A DNA stretch of 64,000 nucleotides from Planococcus citri (lineage: Eukaryota; Arthropoda; Insecta; Hemiptera; Pseudococcidae). The translations under genes were made by a program, and so were the position numbers. Below, one piece after another: positions 12,087 through 25,417 of this stretch; the stretch's first letter is position 1, and every line of letters begins with the position of its first letter. Location: NCBI RefSeq assembly GCF_950023065.1, contig NC_088679.1, forward strand, positions 77,872,001 through 77,936,000, given 5' to 3'. The notes under the pieces were generated by a model. That model had not been told where the DNA came from and searched no databases. It saw only the letters and a program-made list of their open reading frames with translations.

Positions 12087-13811
12087 TAGTCCGGCATATG
12101 ACAATAGGAGTAATTGCACCCCCCCCGCCCACCGATCCGTCGGGACAACCTTTTTCTTAAAGGGGACATCCTAAGGAACATTTTAAAGCAAACTTGCCCA
12201 AAAAAAAGTTTGCCTTACTTACAAAATGGCGACCATTTTGATTGACAGGTCAGCCGAAATCGCACATTTTGCGTTTTAACATAGGACTTGCACGAACTTT
12301 TTCAAAGGTAGATCGAAAGATCATGCAATAATTCAACACCTGTCAAAATTTCAAGGGCTTAAGTGCGTTTTTCGATTTTTGGTGAATTTTTGAAAATCAA
12401 ATTTAGGCCAAAAATAAGGGAAAAAATCAAAATTTTACCAAATTGACCAAGAAAGCTAAAATTTGGGATATACCCTATTTTCGACATGCCAAATCGATTG
12501 GAAACGGTTTCAACCCGTTTCGAGCAGTTCTGGAGCCTCCAGTAGATTTTTGATACTCGAAATTCCCACAAAATTCAATGAAATTAGAGTTGTAAAGCTG
12601 AAATTTATTCTAAGAACTAATTTCAATACGCTACGAAGTACTGCAGGTGAATTTCAAGTCGTTTTGGAGTCTCCAGCGACTTTTTGAAAATTCCTGAAAC
12701 CTCCTGCAGATTTTTGAAACTTTAAATTTTCACAAAATTTTATCAAATAGAGATGGAAAGCTGCAATTCACTCTACACTCCAATTTTAACACCCTCTGAA
12801 AACGACCTCTGGTGGATTTCAAGTCATTTTAGGGCCTCCAGCGACTTTTTTGAAAATTACTGGAGCCTCCAGTAGATTTTTTAAACTTGAAATTTCCCCA
12901 ACATTAATTTATCAAATGGAGATTGGCAAGCTGCAATTTACTTCGCAGACTACATGGTGGTTTCAAATGGCTTTGAAGCTTCCAGCTACTTTTAGGAAAT
13001 TTCAATTTTCAAAAAAAAAAATCATACAACCTTTCAAAAAGTTGCTGGAGGCTCCAAAACGACTTGAAATTTACCAGCAGTCAACTTCGTAGCGTATTGA
13101 AATTAGTTTGCAGAATGAATTTCGACTCTTCATCTTGGTTTGATAAAATTTTGGGGAAATTTCAAGTTTCAAAAATCTGCTGGAGGCTCCAGTAATTTTC
13201 AAAAAAAGTTGTTGGAGGCTCTAAAATGACTTGAAATCCACCAGAAGTCGTTTTCAGAGTGTGTTAAAATTGAAGTGTAAAGTAAATTTCAGCTTTCCAT
13301 CTCCATTTGATGAAATTTTGTGAAAATTTAAAGTTTCAAAAATCTGCTGGAGGTTTTAGGAATTTTCAAAAAGTCGCTGGAGGCTCCAAAACGACTTGAA
13401 ATTCACCTGCAGTACTTCGTAGCGTATTGAAATTAGTTCTTAGAATAAATTTCAGCTTTACAACTCTAATTTGATTGAATTTTGTGGGAATTTCGAGTTT
13501 CAAAAATCTGCTGGAGGCTCCAGAACTGCTCGAAACGGGTTGAAACCGTTTCCAATCGATTTGGCATGTCGAAAATAGGGTGTATCCCAAATTTTAGCTT
13601 TCTTGGTCAATTTGGTAAAATTTTGATTTTTTCCCTTATTACCGACTTTTCGGAGAAAAGTGGAGTATTGTATTTGTTGCGATAGTGGAAGTTGGGTCGG
13701 GGAGTGACTTTTCTTTGCGTTTCGAGGGTCTGGGATCACGATAGGCTCATTCCCAAAATTTCAGGTTTCCTTATATAAGGTTTATATATATAGATACACA
13801 TGAAAAGTGGT

Positions 13812-14312
13812 ATTACGCAGCCCATACTAGATAAACCTCAGACTTTTTGCGGCCCATCTGGACTTTTTGCAGCCCAGTACCGGGCTGCAAAAAGTCTGTT
13901 CTGTTTTCGCCCGCTACAGACATTCAAAAACAAGCCAAGCAGTGTGTACATGAGGCAGAATACCACTGAAGACTTCTATTATCCGATGTTATGAACTTGG
14001 CGTTACATGCATGAGCTATTCGAGTTCCTCACCTTTCTGAAAGTGAATAAAAACATTTTTTTTATGGCGGAAAAAGTCTGGGGAATATCGAAAAAACATA
14101 CACTTGAGTGGAGAGCCCTCCTTAAAAATTTAAAATTGAATTACAAGCCTAAATATAAGTCTTTCTCCAACCTGATGGAGTATAAACCTTCTTCTCATAG
14201 CCCAGCAGTAAGCTGCTGTGAGAACACGTGGAAAAAATCAAGCACACCCCTGCTAGTGCTAACCAAACGTCGGTCCGCAAAAAGTCAGTGAAATGTCATG
14301 GGCTGCGTAATG
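13812..14312. mobile_element. Candidate small inverted-repeat element
   Basis: ATTACGCAGCCCAT at 13812-13825 matches the complement of 14299-14312. The phrase GACTTTTTGCGG also occurs inverted just inside each end. The interior has an open frame of 94 codons (14007-14291) with no recognised domain. No convincing target duplication was seen, so this is a candidate only. Confidence 0.45.
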
Positions 14313-14339
14313 TATGGAGGCAATCTATACATATATATA

Positions 14340-15480
14340 GAGATATATATATACAATTTTTTTTTTGAATTTTTGATTTAATTCGAAAGCTACGAACTTT
14401 TGGATCGAAGTGAATATGCGAAATTATAGAGATCGTAGAGGCCTACTTAGATTTCAAGTTTCATCAAAATCGGTTCAGCCGTTTTCTAGGTAATGAGTTT
14501 TGAAAAATTTCGAAAAAAAATTTTGTCGCTCGATAAACTTGGAAGCTGCGTTCTTTTGGAACTTGATGATGATGCCAAAATGTTCGGCTAGTAGCCTAGT
14601 TGTGACATTTAAAATTTGATCAAAATCGGTTCAGCCGTTGCTGAGAAATTAAATTTTTAAAAAATTTTGTGCAAAGTCACCCCCCGAAAATTTGAAAAAG
14701 CTCAATTTTGTTTTCGATTACGTAAGAAAGCTACGAACTTTTGGATCATGGTGCAAGTGCGAAATCATAGGAATGGTGATGGACTTGTGATACTTCAAGT
14801 TTCAGAAAAATTGGTTCAGTCGTTACTCAAGGTAATGATTTTTAAGTGAAAAATGTCGAAAAAAAATTTTGTCGCTCGATAAACTTGGAAGCTTTGAACT
14901 TTTGAAACACGATGATGGTGACAAATTGTCCGGCTAGTATCCAAGGGCTGACATTTTGAGTTTCATCAAAATCGGTTCAACCGTTCCTGAGAAATAATTT
15001 TTTTAAAAGTTCAATTTTAAATGAATTCGTGTGCCAAATCTTTACTTAAATATTTAAGTACTCGTATGTGATGAGGTGAATTTACACATAAAATTTAATT
15101 TCTCAGCAACGGCTGAATCGATTTTGATCAAATTTGAAATTTCAGAACTACACTACTTAGCGGAGATTTCGCCATCATCATCAAGTTCCAAAAGTTCAAA
15201 GCTTCCAAGTTTATCGAGCGACAAAATTTTTTTTCGACATTTTTCACTTAAAAACTCATTTAAAAATTTATTTCTCAGGAACCTTTGAACCGATTTTGAT
15301 GAAACTCAAAATGTCAGCCCTTGGATACTAGCCGGACAATTTGTCACCATCATCGTGTTTCAAAAGTTCAAAGCTTCCAAGTTTATCGAGCGACAAAATT
15401 TTTTTTCAGAATTTTTCAAAACTCATTACCTAGGAAATGGCTGAACTGATTTCGATGAAACTTGAAATCTCACTAGGTTT
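14340..15480. repeat. Inverted block of AATCGGTTCAGCCG modules
   Basis: Modules with GTCGCTCGATAAACTTGGAA and AAAATCGGTTCAGCCGTT recur on the left half and in reverse complement on the right. For example 14929-14946 pairs with 15319-15336, giving a centre near 15132. The left half has three tandem modules of roughly 190-230 bp. It is non-coding as far as can be seen. Confidence 0.65.
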
Positions 15481-15524
15481 GCTCGATTCCTATTAAGTAT
15501 ACGACCCTCAATTTTTTGTGAATC

Positions 15525-15935
15525 ATTCGTGAACGAATTGATCAATTTTTTGAAAGAACCATTCGCCAACGAATCTTTAATTTATGAATAAATTCGTTCG
15601 CGAATGAGTCACTAATACGAATCAATTCGTTCGCGAATGATTCATTGAAAATTGAGTAAATGAATCAATTCGTTCGCGAACGATTCACTTGTACGAATCG
15701 ATTCGTTCGCGAACGATTCACTTGTACGAATCGATTCGTTCGCGAACAATTCACTTGTATGATTCGATTCGTTCGCGAACGAGTCACTTATACGAATCGA
15801 TTCGTTCGCGAACGATTCACTTATACGAATCGATTCATTCACGAACGAGTCACTTGTACAGATCGATTCGTTCACGAACAAGTCACTTATACGAATCAGT
15901 TCGTTCGCGAATCACTGTTTAAATAAAAGTGGATC
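15525..15935. repeat. Palindromic 33-bp minisatellite
   Basis: About 12 tandem copies of a 33-bp unit are present. Each unit contains two perfect palindromes, CGTTCGCGAACG and CGAATCGATTCG, joined by TTCACTTGTA-type spacers. Copies drift at both ends of the array and are nearly identical in the middle. Because 33 is divisible by 3, both strands stay open as repeat frames (77-88 codons); these are not genes. Confidence 0.85.
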
Positions 15936-16343
15936 AATTCGTTCGTAAAAGATATTTATTTTACGAAAAGTCGGTCTTCTCACGCTTAATGCGTGAGAGT
16001 TTTTTTTTGGCCTAAATTTGATTTTCAAAAATTCACCAAAATCGAAAAACGCACTTTAGCACTTGAAATTTTGACAGGTGATGAATTTTTGCATGATCCT
16101 TCGATCTACCTTTGTAAAGTTTGAAAAAGTTCGTGCAAGTCCTATGTTAAAACGCAAAATCTGCGATTTCGGCTGACCTGTCAATCAAAATGGCCGCCAT
16201 TTTGTAAGTAAGGTCAACTTTTTTTTTGGCAAGTTTGCTTTAAAATGTTCCTTAGGATGTCCCATTTAAGAAAAAAGTTGTCCCGGAGGCTCGGCGGGGG
16301 GGGGGGGGTGCAATTACTCCTATTGTCATATGCCGGACTAAAA

Positions 16344-18046
16344 GTTAAAAAAATGAATAAATCAAAGTGGATGACATTTTTTAAAAAAATTTTCTAAATT
16401 TTTCTAAATTTTTGATGGGTAACCTTTCTTTTGATATTTATTTTGATTCTCCAAGCAACGTTGGTTCCCCTAAAAAATTGAATTTTTTTTCTTCAAATTA
16501 AAAATCTAAATCAATAAATTCTTTTGAAAAAATTTCAAAAAGTGTTTTAAAAATATTATTTAAGTTATGTTTATAAAAATGTACCTATAACCATATAACA
16601 AAAAAGTACCCCAAAAAAGTGAAATTGTAGAAAATTCTAACAAAAATTTCATAAAACATGTGTTAAAAACTTGTTAAAATCATTTAAAATGGCAAAAAAA
16701 AACAACATGAAAATCGTTACAAACTGCTGAAATATGATCAAAAATTTCAGTAAAATTTGGAAAAAATTGCATTAAATAGTGAAAAAAACGTCGTTTAAAA
16801 GGCAAAAAGCATGAAAAAAATAAAATAATGCAAAAGATCTGAAAATACGAAAAAGTACTGAAACTTTTGTAAAATTTAAATGAAGTGTAGCTTAAATTTT
16901 GAAAAGATTGTTAAATGACTTGGAAATACGAATAAAACATTAAAATTTTCGTTGAAATGAAATTTTAGTCAAATTTTGAAAACTTTCGTTGAAAAATGTC
17001 GAGAAAAAGCTAAAGTGATATAAAAAAGCACACAAAAAAACCATAAAATCGATGAGAATTTTCACTAAATCAGCTGTAAACGTAAAAAAATTACATGAAA
17101 TATCGTTAAAATGATTTTAAAACTCAAGTATAATAATGCATTAAAAATGCTACAAATCCCTGAAAACTGACAAAATTTTGATGAAAGGTTGCCAAAAGTG
17201 CAATAAAAAGCATTAAAACTTCATTAAAATAACAGAGAAACGTCAAAAAAGCATCAGAATACCTAATTGTAAACCACCAAAAACTAAAGAAATTGCTGTA
17301 AAATTTGCCAAAAATGCATAAAAAAGTATTTTTAAAATGTAAGAACACGAAAATAAGTATTTTAAGCTCGGAAATACGATAAAGCGTTAACCTTGCAGTA
17401 AAACGCATCGAAAACTAGTTAAACTAAATTTCAGTAAAATTTATAAAAAAAATTGCTTAGAAAAATTTTTTTGACGTGTTGGATTAATATAAGAATACAA
17501 AAAAAAAATTAAAATCAATGAAAATTACGAAAAACCAAAAAAATCTCGCGAAAATCCTTCATTAAAACATGTAGCACTATTAAAAACACTGGAAATCACC
17601 TAAAATCAAAGGTACAAATACATAATTCAGTAAAATTTGGCAAAAATGCTCGCAAAAGTTATAAAAACATGTTGAAATAAAAGAAAGCGAAAAAAGCTCT
17701 GAAGTCACTTAAAATTGCCAAAAAGGTATAAAATTTTAGTGAAATTTGACAAAATCTTGCATAAGAAGGCGTATAAAGCTTTAAAAAAAATTAAAATAAC
17801 ATAAAAAAAAACATGAATAAAGCACCAAGATCATTTCAAAATTTACAAAAAATGATGAAATTTCAGTACATTCAATTCAACTTCTTTTTAAAAAATAGAA
17901 TTTTTTCTTTTTATCCTTTCAATAAAGAATCTCTTTTAGTTTTCGACGAAAAAAATCCCACAAGAACGTCCAAAAAGCGTTCAAAAAAATATTATTCTAA
18001 GAAAGAAAACTATCTGACATATTTAACTAAAAAACAATCATGTATT
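16344..18046. other. AT-rich spacer with degenerate repeats
   Basis: The stretch is a long run of loosely repeated AAAATTTxxxAAAA and CAGTAAAATTTGxCAAAAATGC words, with A-rich plus strand. No exon, RNA gene or transposon terminus was recognised. It lies just past the 3' end of the DDX18-like gene. Confidence 0.4.
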
Positions 18047-20487
18047 TTACTTCGGTTGCTTGTACACGTATTGCTTATTACAACTTTTAGCTTTTTTACT
18101 CAGATTATTAAAATTTCCAAATCCTCCGCCAGCTTTCCTTTTTCTCGGTCTGTTTTGTTTACTAGATCCGACACTCAAATCAATAGCTGGGGGTACATAG
18201 AATCCAAACGAAGTCGCAGCTTTAGCTAAGTCTATGGTCTCTACGTTGAAAATATCCTTCATATGGTGCGCGTCGTAAGCTCTAATGTACGATTTGAATG
18301 CTTCTTTAGCCGACATATGGAGGAAGTAATTCTTCTGAATTAATTGCTGCATCTGTTGAAACGTAAAAAAAAACACAACAGTTTATTAAAATCGAGGTAC
18401 CAACTTGTAGGAGAATTATTGAGATCGTTTTAAAAATGTAGCTTACTTGTGGTTGAACGTCGGTTACTTTAGACCATGAAATATTGTACTCGTTCAGAGG
18501 GATCTTGGCTTGTTTCAAGTATCGTAAGAAACCTAATTCTTCGGATCTTAAAATGAGTAAAGCTTGTCCACTGGCGTTGGCTCCTCTAGCAGTACGTCCT
18601 ACTCGATGAATGTATTCCTGAATAAAAAAAAATCGTATATAATCATCACACGCAAAGATTTCCGAGAAATGTGGCTAAGATCAAGAAGTAGATTTACTTT
18701 AGGATCATCGGGTGGATCGAATTGGACGATCCAATCGACTAATGGGATATCTAAACCTCTGGCAGCTACATCCGTACACAATAATATACCTTTTTCGGCG
18801 TTACAAAATTGGAAAAATGTTGTCGTTCGTTTGAGTTGCTTTTGTCTTCCCTGCAAATAAATAGAGGATTGAATCATCGCGGTAGAACGAGATGAAAAAT
18901 GATGGATTTCATTGCGAAATCAACTTACGTGAATGCTCATGACTGGCATATCGATATAATTCAATAATTCGTGGTGGAATTTAACCGACATACAGGAGCT
19001 GAAAAAAACCATTATCTTCTTGTTGCGATTTTTCTTCAAAAATGTAAACAGCAATGAAAATCTTTTATCTGATGGGCAAACTACGTAACCTACGAAAATG
19101 GACACAAGAGATGTTCTAAAGTTATTCCTCTAGTTTGATTTTCATCATAATTTCGTTTCAATGAGAGAAAAAAAATTAAAACTAACGCAATTATTAACCC
19201 CCTCCCTTCTCCTCGTAAGAATTGATTCAATTAATCACCTTGTTCTAAGCCTTCAACAGTTGCAATTTCTCTGTTATCTTCAACTTCAATACTGACAGGT
19301 TTTTCTTTCAAAGCGAATTTTTTCAGAGCTTCGGTCTTATCGGTGGTCGTAGCACTGAACATCATCGTCTGTCTGTGTTCTAGTGAAAAAAAAATATACA
19401 AAAACATACCATCGATTCGAATACAAACGATTAGGTAAACATCTCGCGTAGAATCATTACTTGGTAACTCATTAATAATTCCTTTGAGTTCTTCTTCGAA
19501 TCCAATATCTAGAATACGATCAGCTTCGTCGATAATCAAACAATGTAAATTTTTGTACACGAAGTCGGAAGTATTTTTCAGATGATCGAGTAATCTACCA
19601 GGAGTGGCTACGATGATATTAACTCCTAAACAAGACAGATATTCAAAAATATTGTGGGAAAAAAACGAAGACAAGACGAACTTCAATCACTCACCGTTGA
19701 ACAGTTTCTGAGCTTCAGCTTTCCGATCAGCTCCGCCCATTAGAAGACCGTAAGTATGATTATGATGTTTCATTAGCTCTTTAAGTACACCGAACGTCTG
19801 CATGGCTAATTCTCGAGTAGGAGATATGATTATACAACCTGTGCCTGTAAAAACCACCAAATTATATAGAAAATATGTCGTAGAAGAGAAAACATTGTAA
19901 TAAAATCGATACGAATACGAAAACTAACCTTTTCGAAGGGTGAATTCTAACTTATGAATCAGTTCGATTGCTGGTATGAGAAATGCTAAAGTTTTTCCGG
20001 AACCAGTTCTAGCTGAGCCGACTAAATCACAGCCTTTTAATAAAACTGGAATCGCACGTGCTTGAATATCGGTCATCGTTTCGAAACCCATTTCAGTTAT
20101 ACTGGTCAATGTTTGCTCGCTGACTTTACCCCTTAGATTAGCGAAGGATTTTTCAACTACGACTTGAGGTGTTGTATCTGAAGCTGAACAAGGATATTAT
20201 TATTAAAAAACAGAGTTGATGAAGTGATATGTATTGGGTATGGAACCGGTCTCACCTTCAGCTTCTTGTTTCTGAGGTTCTTCTGTCACCGTTTCATTTT
20301 TTAATTGCTCTACGAGAAACATGAACAAAAAGCAAAATTTTTAGTACGATAATGATGAGCAGAACATCACGAGTTATTTGTAAATATTTCTAATTTACTC
20401 ACTGTCTTTTTTCTTTTTCATCTTCATCTTTCTTTTCTCTTCTGTTTTACGAATCTTTCGCATCAAGGCTTTCTCCGGTAAACCCAT
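18047..20487 (-). CDS. DDX18: DEAD-box ATP-dependent RNA helicase, DDX18/Has1/Pitchoune type
   Basis: Ten minus-strand exons give 546 residues: 20487-20403, 20309-20256, 20183-19929, 19844-19695, 19625-19461, 19379-19239, 19089-18929, 18850-18698, 18617-18447 and 18352-18047. The summed length is divisible by 3. Helicase motifs run in order: ARTGSGKT (I), PTRELA (Ia), TPGR (Ib), DEAD (II), SAT (III), ARGLD (V) and HRVGRTAR (VI). The Has1/DDX18 subfamily is fixed by EGLEQGYVVCPSDKR between the two RecA domains and by the C-terminal AFKSYIRAYDAHH..IFNV..SFGFYVPP block. The family acts in the nucleolus in 60S (and 40S) ribosome assembly. Both ends are lysine-rich, as expected for nucleolar targeting. 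The N-terminus is short, closer to yeast Has1 (about 505 residues) than to animal DDX18 (about 670), so an upstream exon may be missed. Confidence 0.95.
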
Positions 20488-23400
20488 TATCAACTCGAAC
20501 AAAATGCACGTAAAACACTCTAAAATCAGATTAATTAATCGTAATTTCAATAAAAATTTGCACGAAGTATGAACACCTCACACGTGTGTTTGTTTTGATT
20601 TTGATTTTGGATATTCCATGTTTTGAAAATTCCGTCATTTGATTGGTTGTTTATCTGGTGACGTAGGTAATCGTATTGTGAAGCGCGAAATTTGAAATAG
20701 CGAAGTCTTCTATGATACGTAAATCAAATCGGAGAACCAGAACCAAATGTGAAAACCATCGATCCATTTTGGTATTGAAATTTTCACTCTTTCTTTCTAC
20801 TTACATTGTAAATAAATGAATTTTCAGAAACTTTTGCCCTCGCTTCGCTCGGGCTTTTTTGCTTTTTTTTGTTGTTTCATAATTGAAATTTTTAATCGCC
20901 CAATATAGTCAAATTTCAAAATTGTGGAGTCAAAAAAAAATAGGTAGACTCATCATAAAAATTAAAAAAACATTATTTTTCATCTATCAAACTACGAATT
21001 TTTGAAAACGTTTGCCCTCGCTCGCTCTATTTGAACTCGCTGTGTTTTTTTTTCAAATTTTATTTTTAAAAAAAATATATTGTTCAAATTGAAATATTAA
21101 GCCAAAAAAACGCACTTTTCATCTGAAAAAACGTTACTCCTCGAAATAAGCTTTTGCCTTCGCTAGCTCGTAGTCGTAGGTATACTCGGTTAATTTTCAA
21201 GTAACTAACTTACAAAAATTATTTTTTCTATAATTTTGGTTACCTACTAAAGTTTTTTTTACAAAAAATCAAAAATTTAATTTTTGCATACATCTTGAAG
21301 AGAAAAAAAAATGCTAATAATAACAGTAAGGTAAATTGATGTACACTTTTGAATTTTTTTCAACCTGGCTACAATGCAAAATAATCAAAGTTTAGCTTTC
21401 TGCCAAAAACTGCTACAAATCTCACCTTCGGACTTCAGTAAAAATATCCAAATACATATGTAGCCTCGTTTCTTGCCCAAAGTTTTCAATTTTTCGTTAA
21501 GAAATTCAAGAAGTAAGTAGATATCCATTCCCCTTCCAAAAAATTACCTAAAAATCCTGCTTTTTTGCCTACAAAATGTCAATGATCAAAAAATGTCCAC
21601 TATTTTCAACGAAAATTGCGAAAAAGTAGGTGGTACTTACAATTTTTTTGACCAATAATTGCAAAAAATTCAATTTTATCCCCCAAAAATAGTCAGTCTT
21701 ACTTTTTGCTAAAATTTGTCAAAAATTCAAAATTCTCGGTTTTTTGCCAAAAAATGGGTAAAAAAAATGTTTTCCCCAAAAATTGTTCCAAAGTCTTCCC
21801 TTGTTACTGAAAATTCTAGATTTTGCGCAGTTGAAAAGTCTCAATCTCAATTTTTTACGTAAAGTTGCCATGAGTTGCAAAGTGAAAAATCTCACCTTTT
21901 TCGAAGAAAAATTACGAAAAAAGTTAGTAAATTTATTGTTCTCAAAAATTGCTGATTTTTACGAATTTTTGCTTTGGTAAAATTTTTTTTTCAAAATTAT
22001 TTAAAAGCCCGGTCTAAGTAGGTATTTTTGCCACAAATTCAAAATCGCCAAAGTATCTCTTTTTGCCAATAATTCTCACAAAGTATGTACCTACTTGTTT
22101 TTGCTAAAATTGTCAAAAAATCCTCGCTTTTCAATAAAATTTTTTAAAACGTCGTTTTATCAGAAAATTTTGAATTACTTTTACCATTAGCGAACATAAG
22201 TTGAATTGACAAGTCTATTTAGTCAACTCCTGTACAACTAATACTACAACTACTCTACTGTTTCATCTTAATTTAGTACAATTCCATAGGCATAGTTGGA
22301 CTTTTCCAGTAAATTGGGCCAATTTTTCATGTGTGACGAGGAAGGATCGAAGGAGGGGGTTCAAATTTCAAAAATTCCGAAGTACCTGAAAGTCAAAATT
22401 GATTAACCATTTCAATAATTTCACAACGGTTATTATTATTCGCGAATTCACGAATCACTTGGATCGCTGTTGTCTGTTGTTATTGTCTGAAAAGGGGGAA
22501 CTGGAGACTATTGACCAATCAGATTACAATTCACAACGCAAAAATTAATAATTTAGTGGCCAACAATTTTTTTTCTTTACTCAAAGACATCAAACGACTC
22601 TTTTGCTGATATACAATTTTCTCATTTTTGTTTAAAATACGTTTGCAAATGAGTTCTGGTGTCATGAATTTTTTCAATTACTCAAATCCGAATCATTCAG
22701 TTGCAAATTTGAGTTGAAAAATATTCCACAATATAAAAATGTCTTATCACAATTTTGCACAGTTCCCCCTTTTCAGCATTTACGCAAAAATCCGCCAGAT
22801 GTCAGCCACTTAGTGTGAATTCGCGAATTACTTTTTGTTTTATAAAAAATTTCTAAAAAATCAGTAATTTAATTTATCAACTTTTTAGCATTTTTTTAAA
22901 AAAGGAACCACTTGTTATTCAATTGTGATTCTACCAGCGTCCGGTATTTGAAAAAAATTCTTCAAGTTCTACTCTTTTAATTGAGCTCAAAACGAATTGA
23001 TATTATAGTATGTTTTTAAAAAAATCAGAAATCTGATAAAATGATCAAATGATGTGTGTGAGCAAACTTTTTCTCAACAATTCTGCTTAGATTGACATTA
23101 TGAAAACATAGAAAGAGAAACAATGAAACATTTCACTAAAACTTTCAGGTTTTACCATTTTTTTCCGAGAACAAAAAAAATTGAAAAAAATTTTTTATCA
23201 GTATTAAGTAGGTTTAGGTACCCGTAAATAAGAGTCTCACGTGTTGAGATTCGATTTAGAGAATTAATTTAATTTAATGAATAATGAAAATAGGTACCTA
23301 CCTATTCCTACGATGAAAAGTTGGTCTTTCTCTTTGTCTTTACTATAATTTTTTTCAATTTTTTAAATGGTAGGATGGCTTTTGAGTTTTCTACTTAAAG

Positions 23401-25417
23401 CCTATTCACAATGAAAAGTTGAGCTTTCTCCAGCAGTTTCACCTGGAAAGATCAATATTGAGTTTTCAAATTTTGATTAAAAATTGCTTTTAAATTAAAT
23501 CTCTCACGCAGGCATTCAACTTCGAGAATTTCCTATCAATTCTTGGTAGGTATTTTTCAATAATCTAAGCGGTCTGTGCAAAATTTTACCCAAATGAGAC
23601 ATTTTCTCAAATTTTTGTCGTTTTTTGATGGTCAATCATTTTTTGATATTTTTGAATGATTTTCACATTTTTCTAAAAAGGTTTTGTGTTTCCAAGATAC
23701 GTATGTCATTCTAAATTGAATTTTTAAAAAATGAAATGCATTTTTTTTTGGAAACATGAAAAAAAGTAGGTATACAGAAGCAATCTGATATTATTTTCAA
23801 ATTGATGAAATCCTAAAATCTTATATAAAACTTGAATCGTGTACCCTATCAGCGATCTGAGGGCATATTGATGACTCTAAATTTAACCCCTCGACTATAC
23901 TATATACAACTTACTACATCGATATATCCCCTTATATTAAAACACCATTTGGGCATAAATTCGCGGAAACGTGTTTGATGACACCTTAAAATCAGCGATT
24001 TTCAAACTTCCAACAAATTTATGCTGACGTAAGCGACCACCGAAAAAAAAATTAACTCCACAGGGAGATTCAGCATCTCAAACTCTACAAATTGAGTGCT
24101 ACCTGTAAATTTTAAAAATCGATTTTTTTGGCGCTTTAAACCTGGAAAACGTGAATTTTTAGCTAAAATGGCCCTACTTTGAGGCCACGTGGCTCAGCCC
24201 CATGGTGCCGCGGGGGACTAAACATTTTTTGGGGTGGTTTCAACTCAAAAGAAACCACATACGTGAATTTCAGACAATTCTGAGACCTACGTTTTTTTTC
24301 GACCCGCCCTATTGCACATGTCTGTGTTTGAAACTAAGGCAAAACTTTGAATGCGTTTTTTACTCTTTTATGTACTATATTGAAAATAACAGACCTCGGC
24401 AATGAAAAGAGCGTTAAAAATCCTATAAGAATCAATATCTAACTCAATTTTTGTAGAAGTGGCGTTTGTCTAACTTTGTAACCATTAAACCAACCTCGGC
24501 AACCTCCTCAATTTAAAAATGAAAATCGCAGTAACAAGTAGCGCACCACGAAACATAAAAGGAAACCTTTTCGTAAACGTTATCGTTTCATGTTCTCGTA
24601 TCGTTCATTCGAACGACTGACTGAACGAAACGAATCGTATATTTTTCCATAACCTTGAAAAACCGATGTATGAAAAAAAAAAATCAACATGAAAAAATAA
24701 TCATGAACAAAAAATGAAAATTTATGCCTGATAAGTAGAATTACTAACACACTCACACGATAATATACAAAACAGTTCAAGTGGTTAACCTACGTCAAAT
24801 GAAAGTACTCACGAAAGTGAAAAGAACAACAAGGTACTTGAAATTTTCGCAAATTTGATCATTTTCTCGATTCGCGGAATACGATTATGGCCGGAAAATG
24901 ATGAAGTCTAAATTGTCAATCTACTTTCAACCTTACGCCGGAGTTTTCTCAATCTCGGTAAGTACGCTCTAGAATTTCATTTTAATACCGGTAAATGAAG
25001 CTGTACAGGTTTTCTGTAGAATAAATGAAATAACAAACGTTCAATCCGTTCAACTTCGAATCATGAACTTGTAATCGAAGCATTGAACTGCTCGCGAGAG
25101 TAATGATGCGAATTATTACGCGAATTGAACTCGGTTTATCTCGTTGTTTTTATCACCTTACACCTCTCTTCTCTTATAAACTGGAGCTATCTAATTGTAA
25201 CTTGTTTTTGTACTTAAAAAAATTAAAAAATATCAGAAGAAAGTGTTATAATTACCAACAGTAAGTTAATTACAGCGTTCTTTATGTGGAAGTTTGCTTT
25301 ACTTGTACCTCTATACCTAACTGGTGTTTTTTCTTTTTTCAAGGTACTAGCGTCCCAAAATGACACAGTTCCAGATCATAGAATATAATTATTTTGCTGA
25401 TAATTGTACTCGTTAGA
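20488..25417. other. Gene-free intergenic DNA
   Basis: The first 300 bases should contain the DDX18-like promoter. From about 21400 to 22180 the degenerate GCCAAAAATTGTC/AAAAAGTC word series reappears. Around 23870-24520 a GC-richer patch (CCCCATGGTGCCGCGGGGGA at 24198-24217) looks like part of a dispersed repeat but has no visible termini. From about 24900 on lies the probable promoter and 5' UTR of the receptor gene. No coding exon was recognised. Confidence 0.4.

Larger units (their letters stand above)
13641..15975. mobile_element. Composite insertion inside fold-back element A
   Basis: This block splits the right arm of element A. It begins ACCGACTTTTCG (13641-13652) and ends with the inverted match CGAAAAGTCGGT (15964-15975), a 12-bp terminal inverted repeat. 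It is followed by a small hairpin CTCACGC..GCGTGAG at 15980-15998. It contains three further repeat units described separately: a 501-bp candidate element, an inverted-repeat block and a palindromic minisatellite. No coding gene is recognised. I cannot tell whether it is one transposon or a pile of successive insertions. Confidence 0.55.
12087..16340. mobile_element. Fold-back element A (TAGTCCGG family), carrying a nested insertion
   Basis: Both ends carry the inverted terminus TAGTCCGGCATATGACAATA. AAA lies directly outside each end (12084-12086 and 16341-16343), consistent with a 3-bp target duplication. The arms are long: 12479-12502 pairs with 13553-13576 around a centre near 13027. The right arm is interrupted at about 13640 and resumes near 15995, where it pairs with 12087-12420. 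Without the insertion the element would be almost wholly palindromic, about 1.9 kb. The arms carry several CTGGAGGCTCCAG-like modules. No transposase is recognisable, so it is non-autonomous. The superfamily is not identified. Confidence 0.85.

Noticed and set aside
15642..15926. Frames with FANESIRTSES and FVRERFTCTNR repeats
   Set aside because: They come from the 33-bp palindromic minisatellite, whose unit length is divisible by 3.
15525..15935. A CRISPR-like array of regularly spaced repeats
   Set aside because: The host is a eukaryote, there are no distinct spacers between copies, and the units are contiguous tandem repeats.
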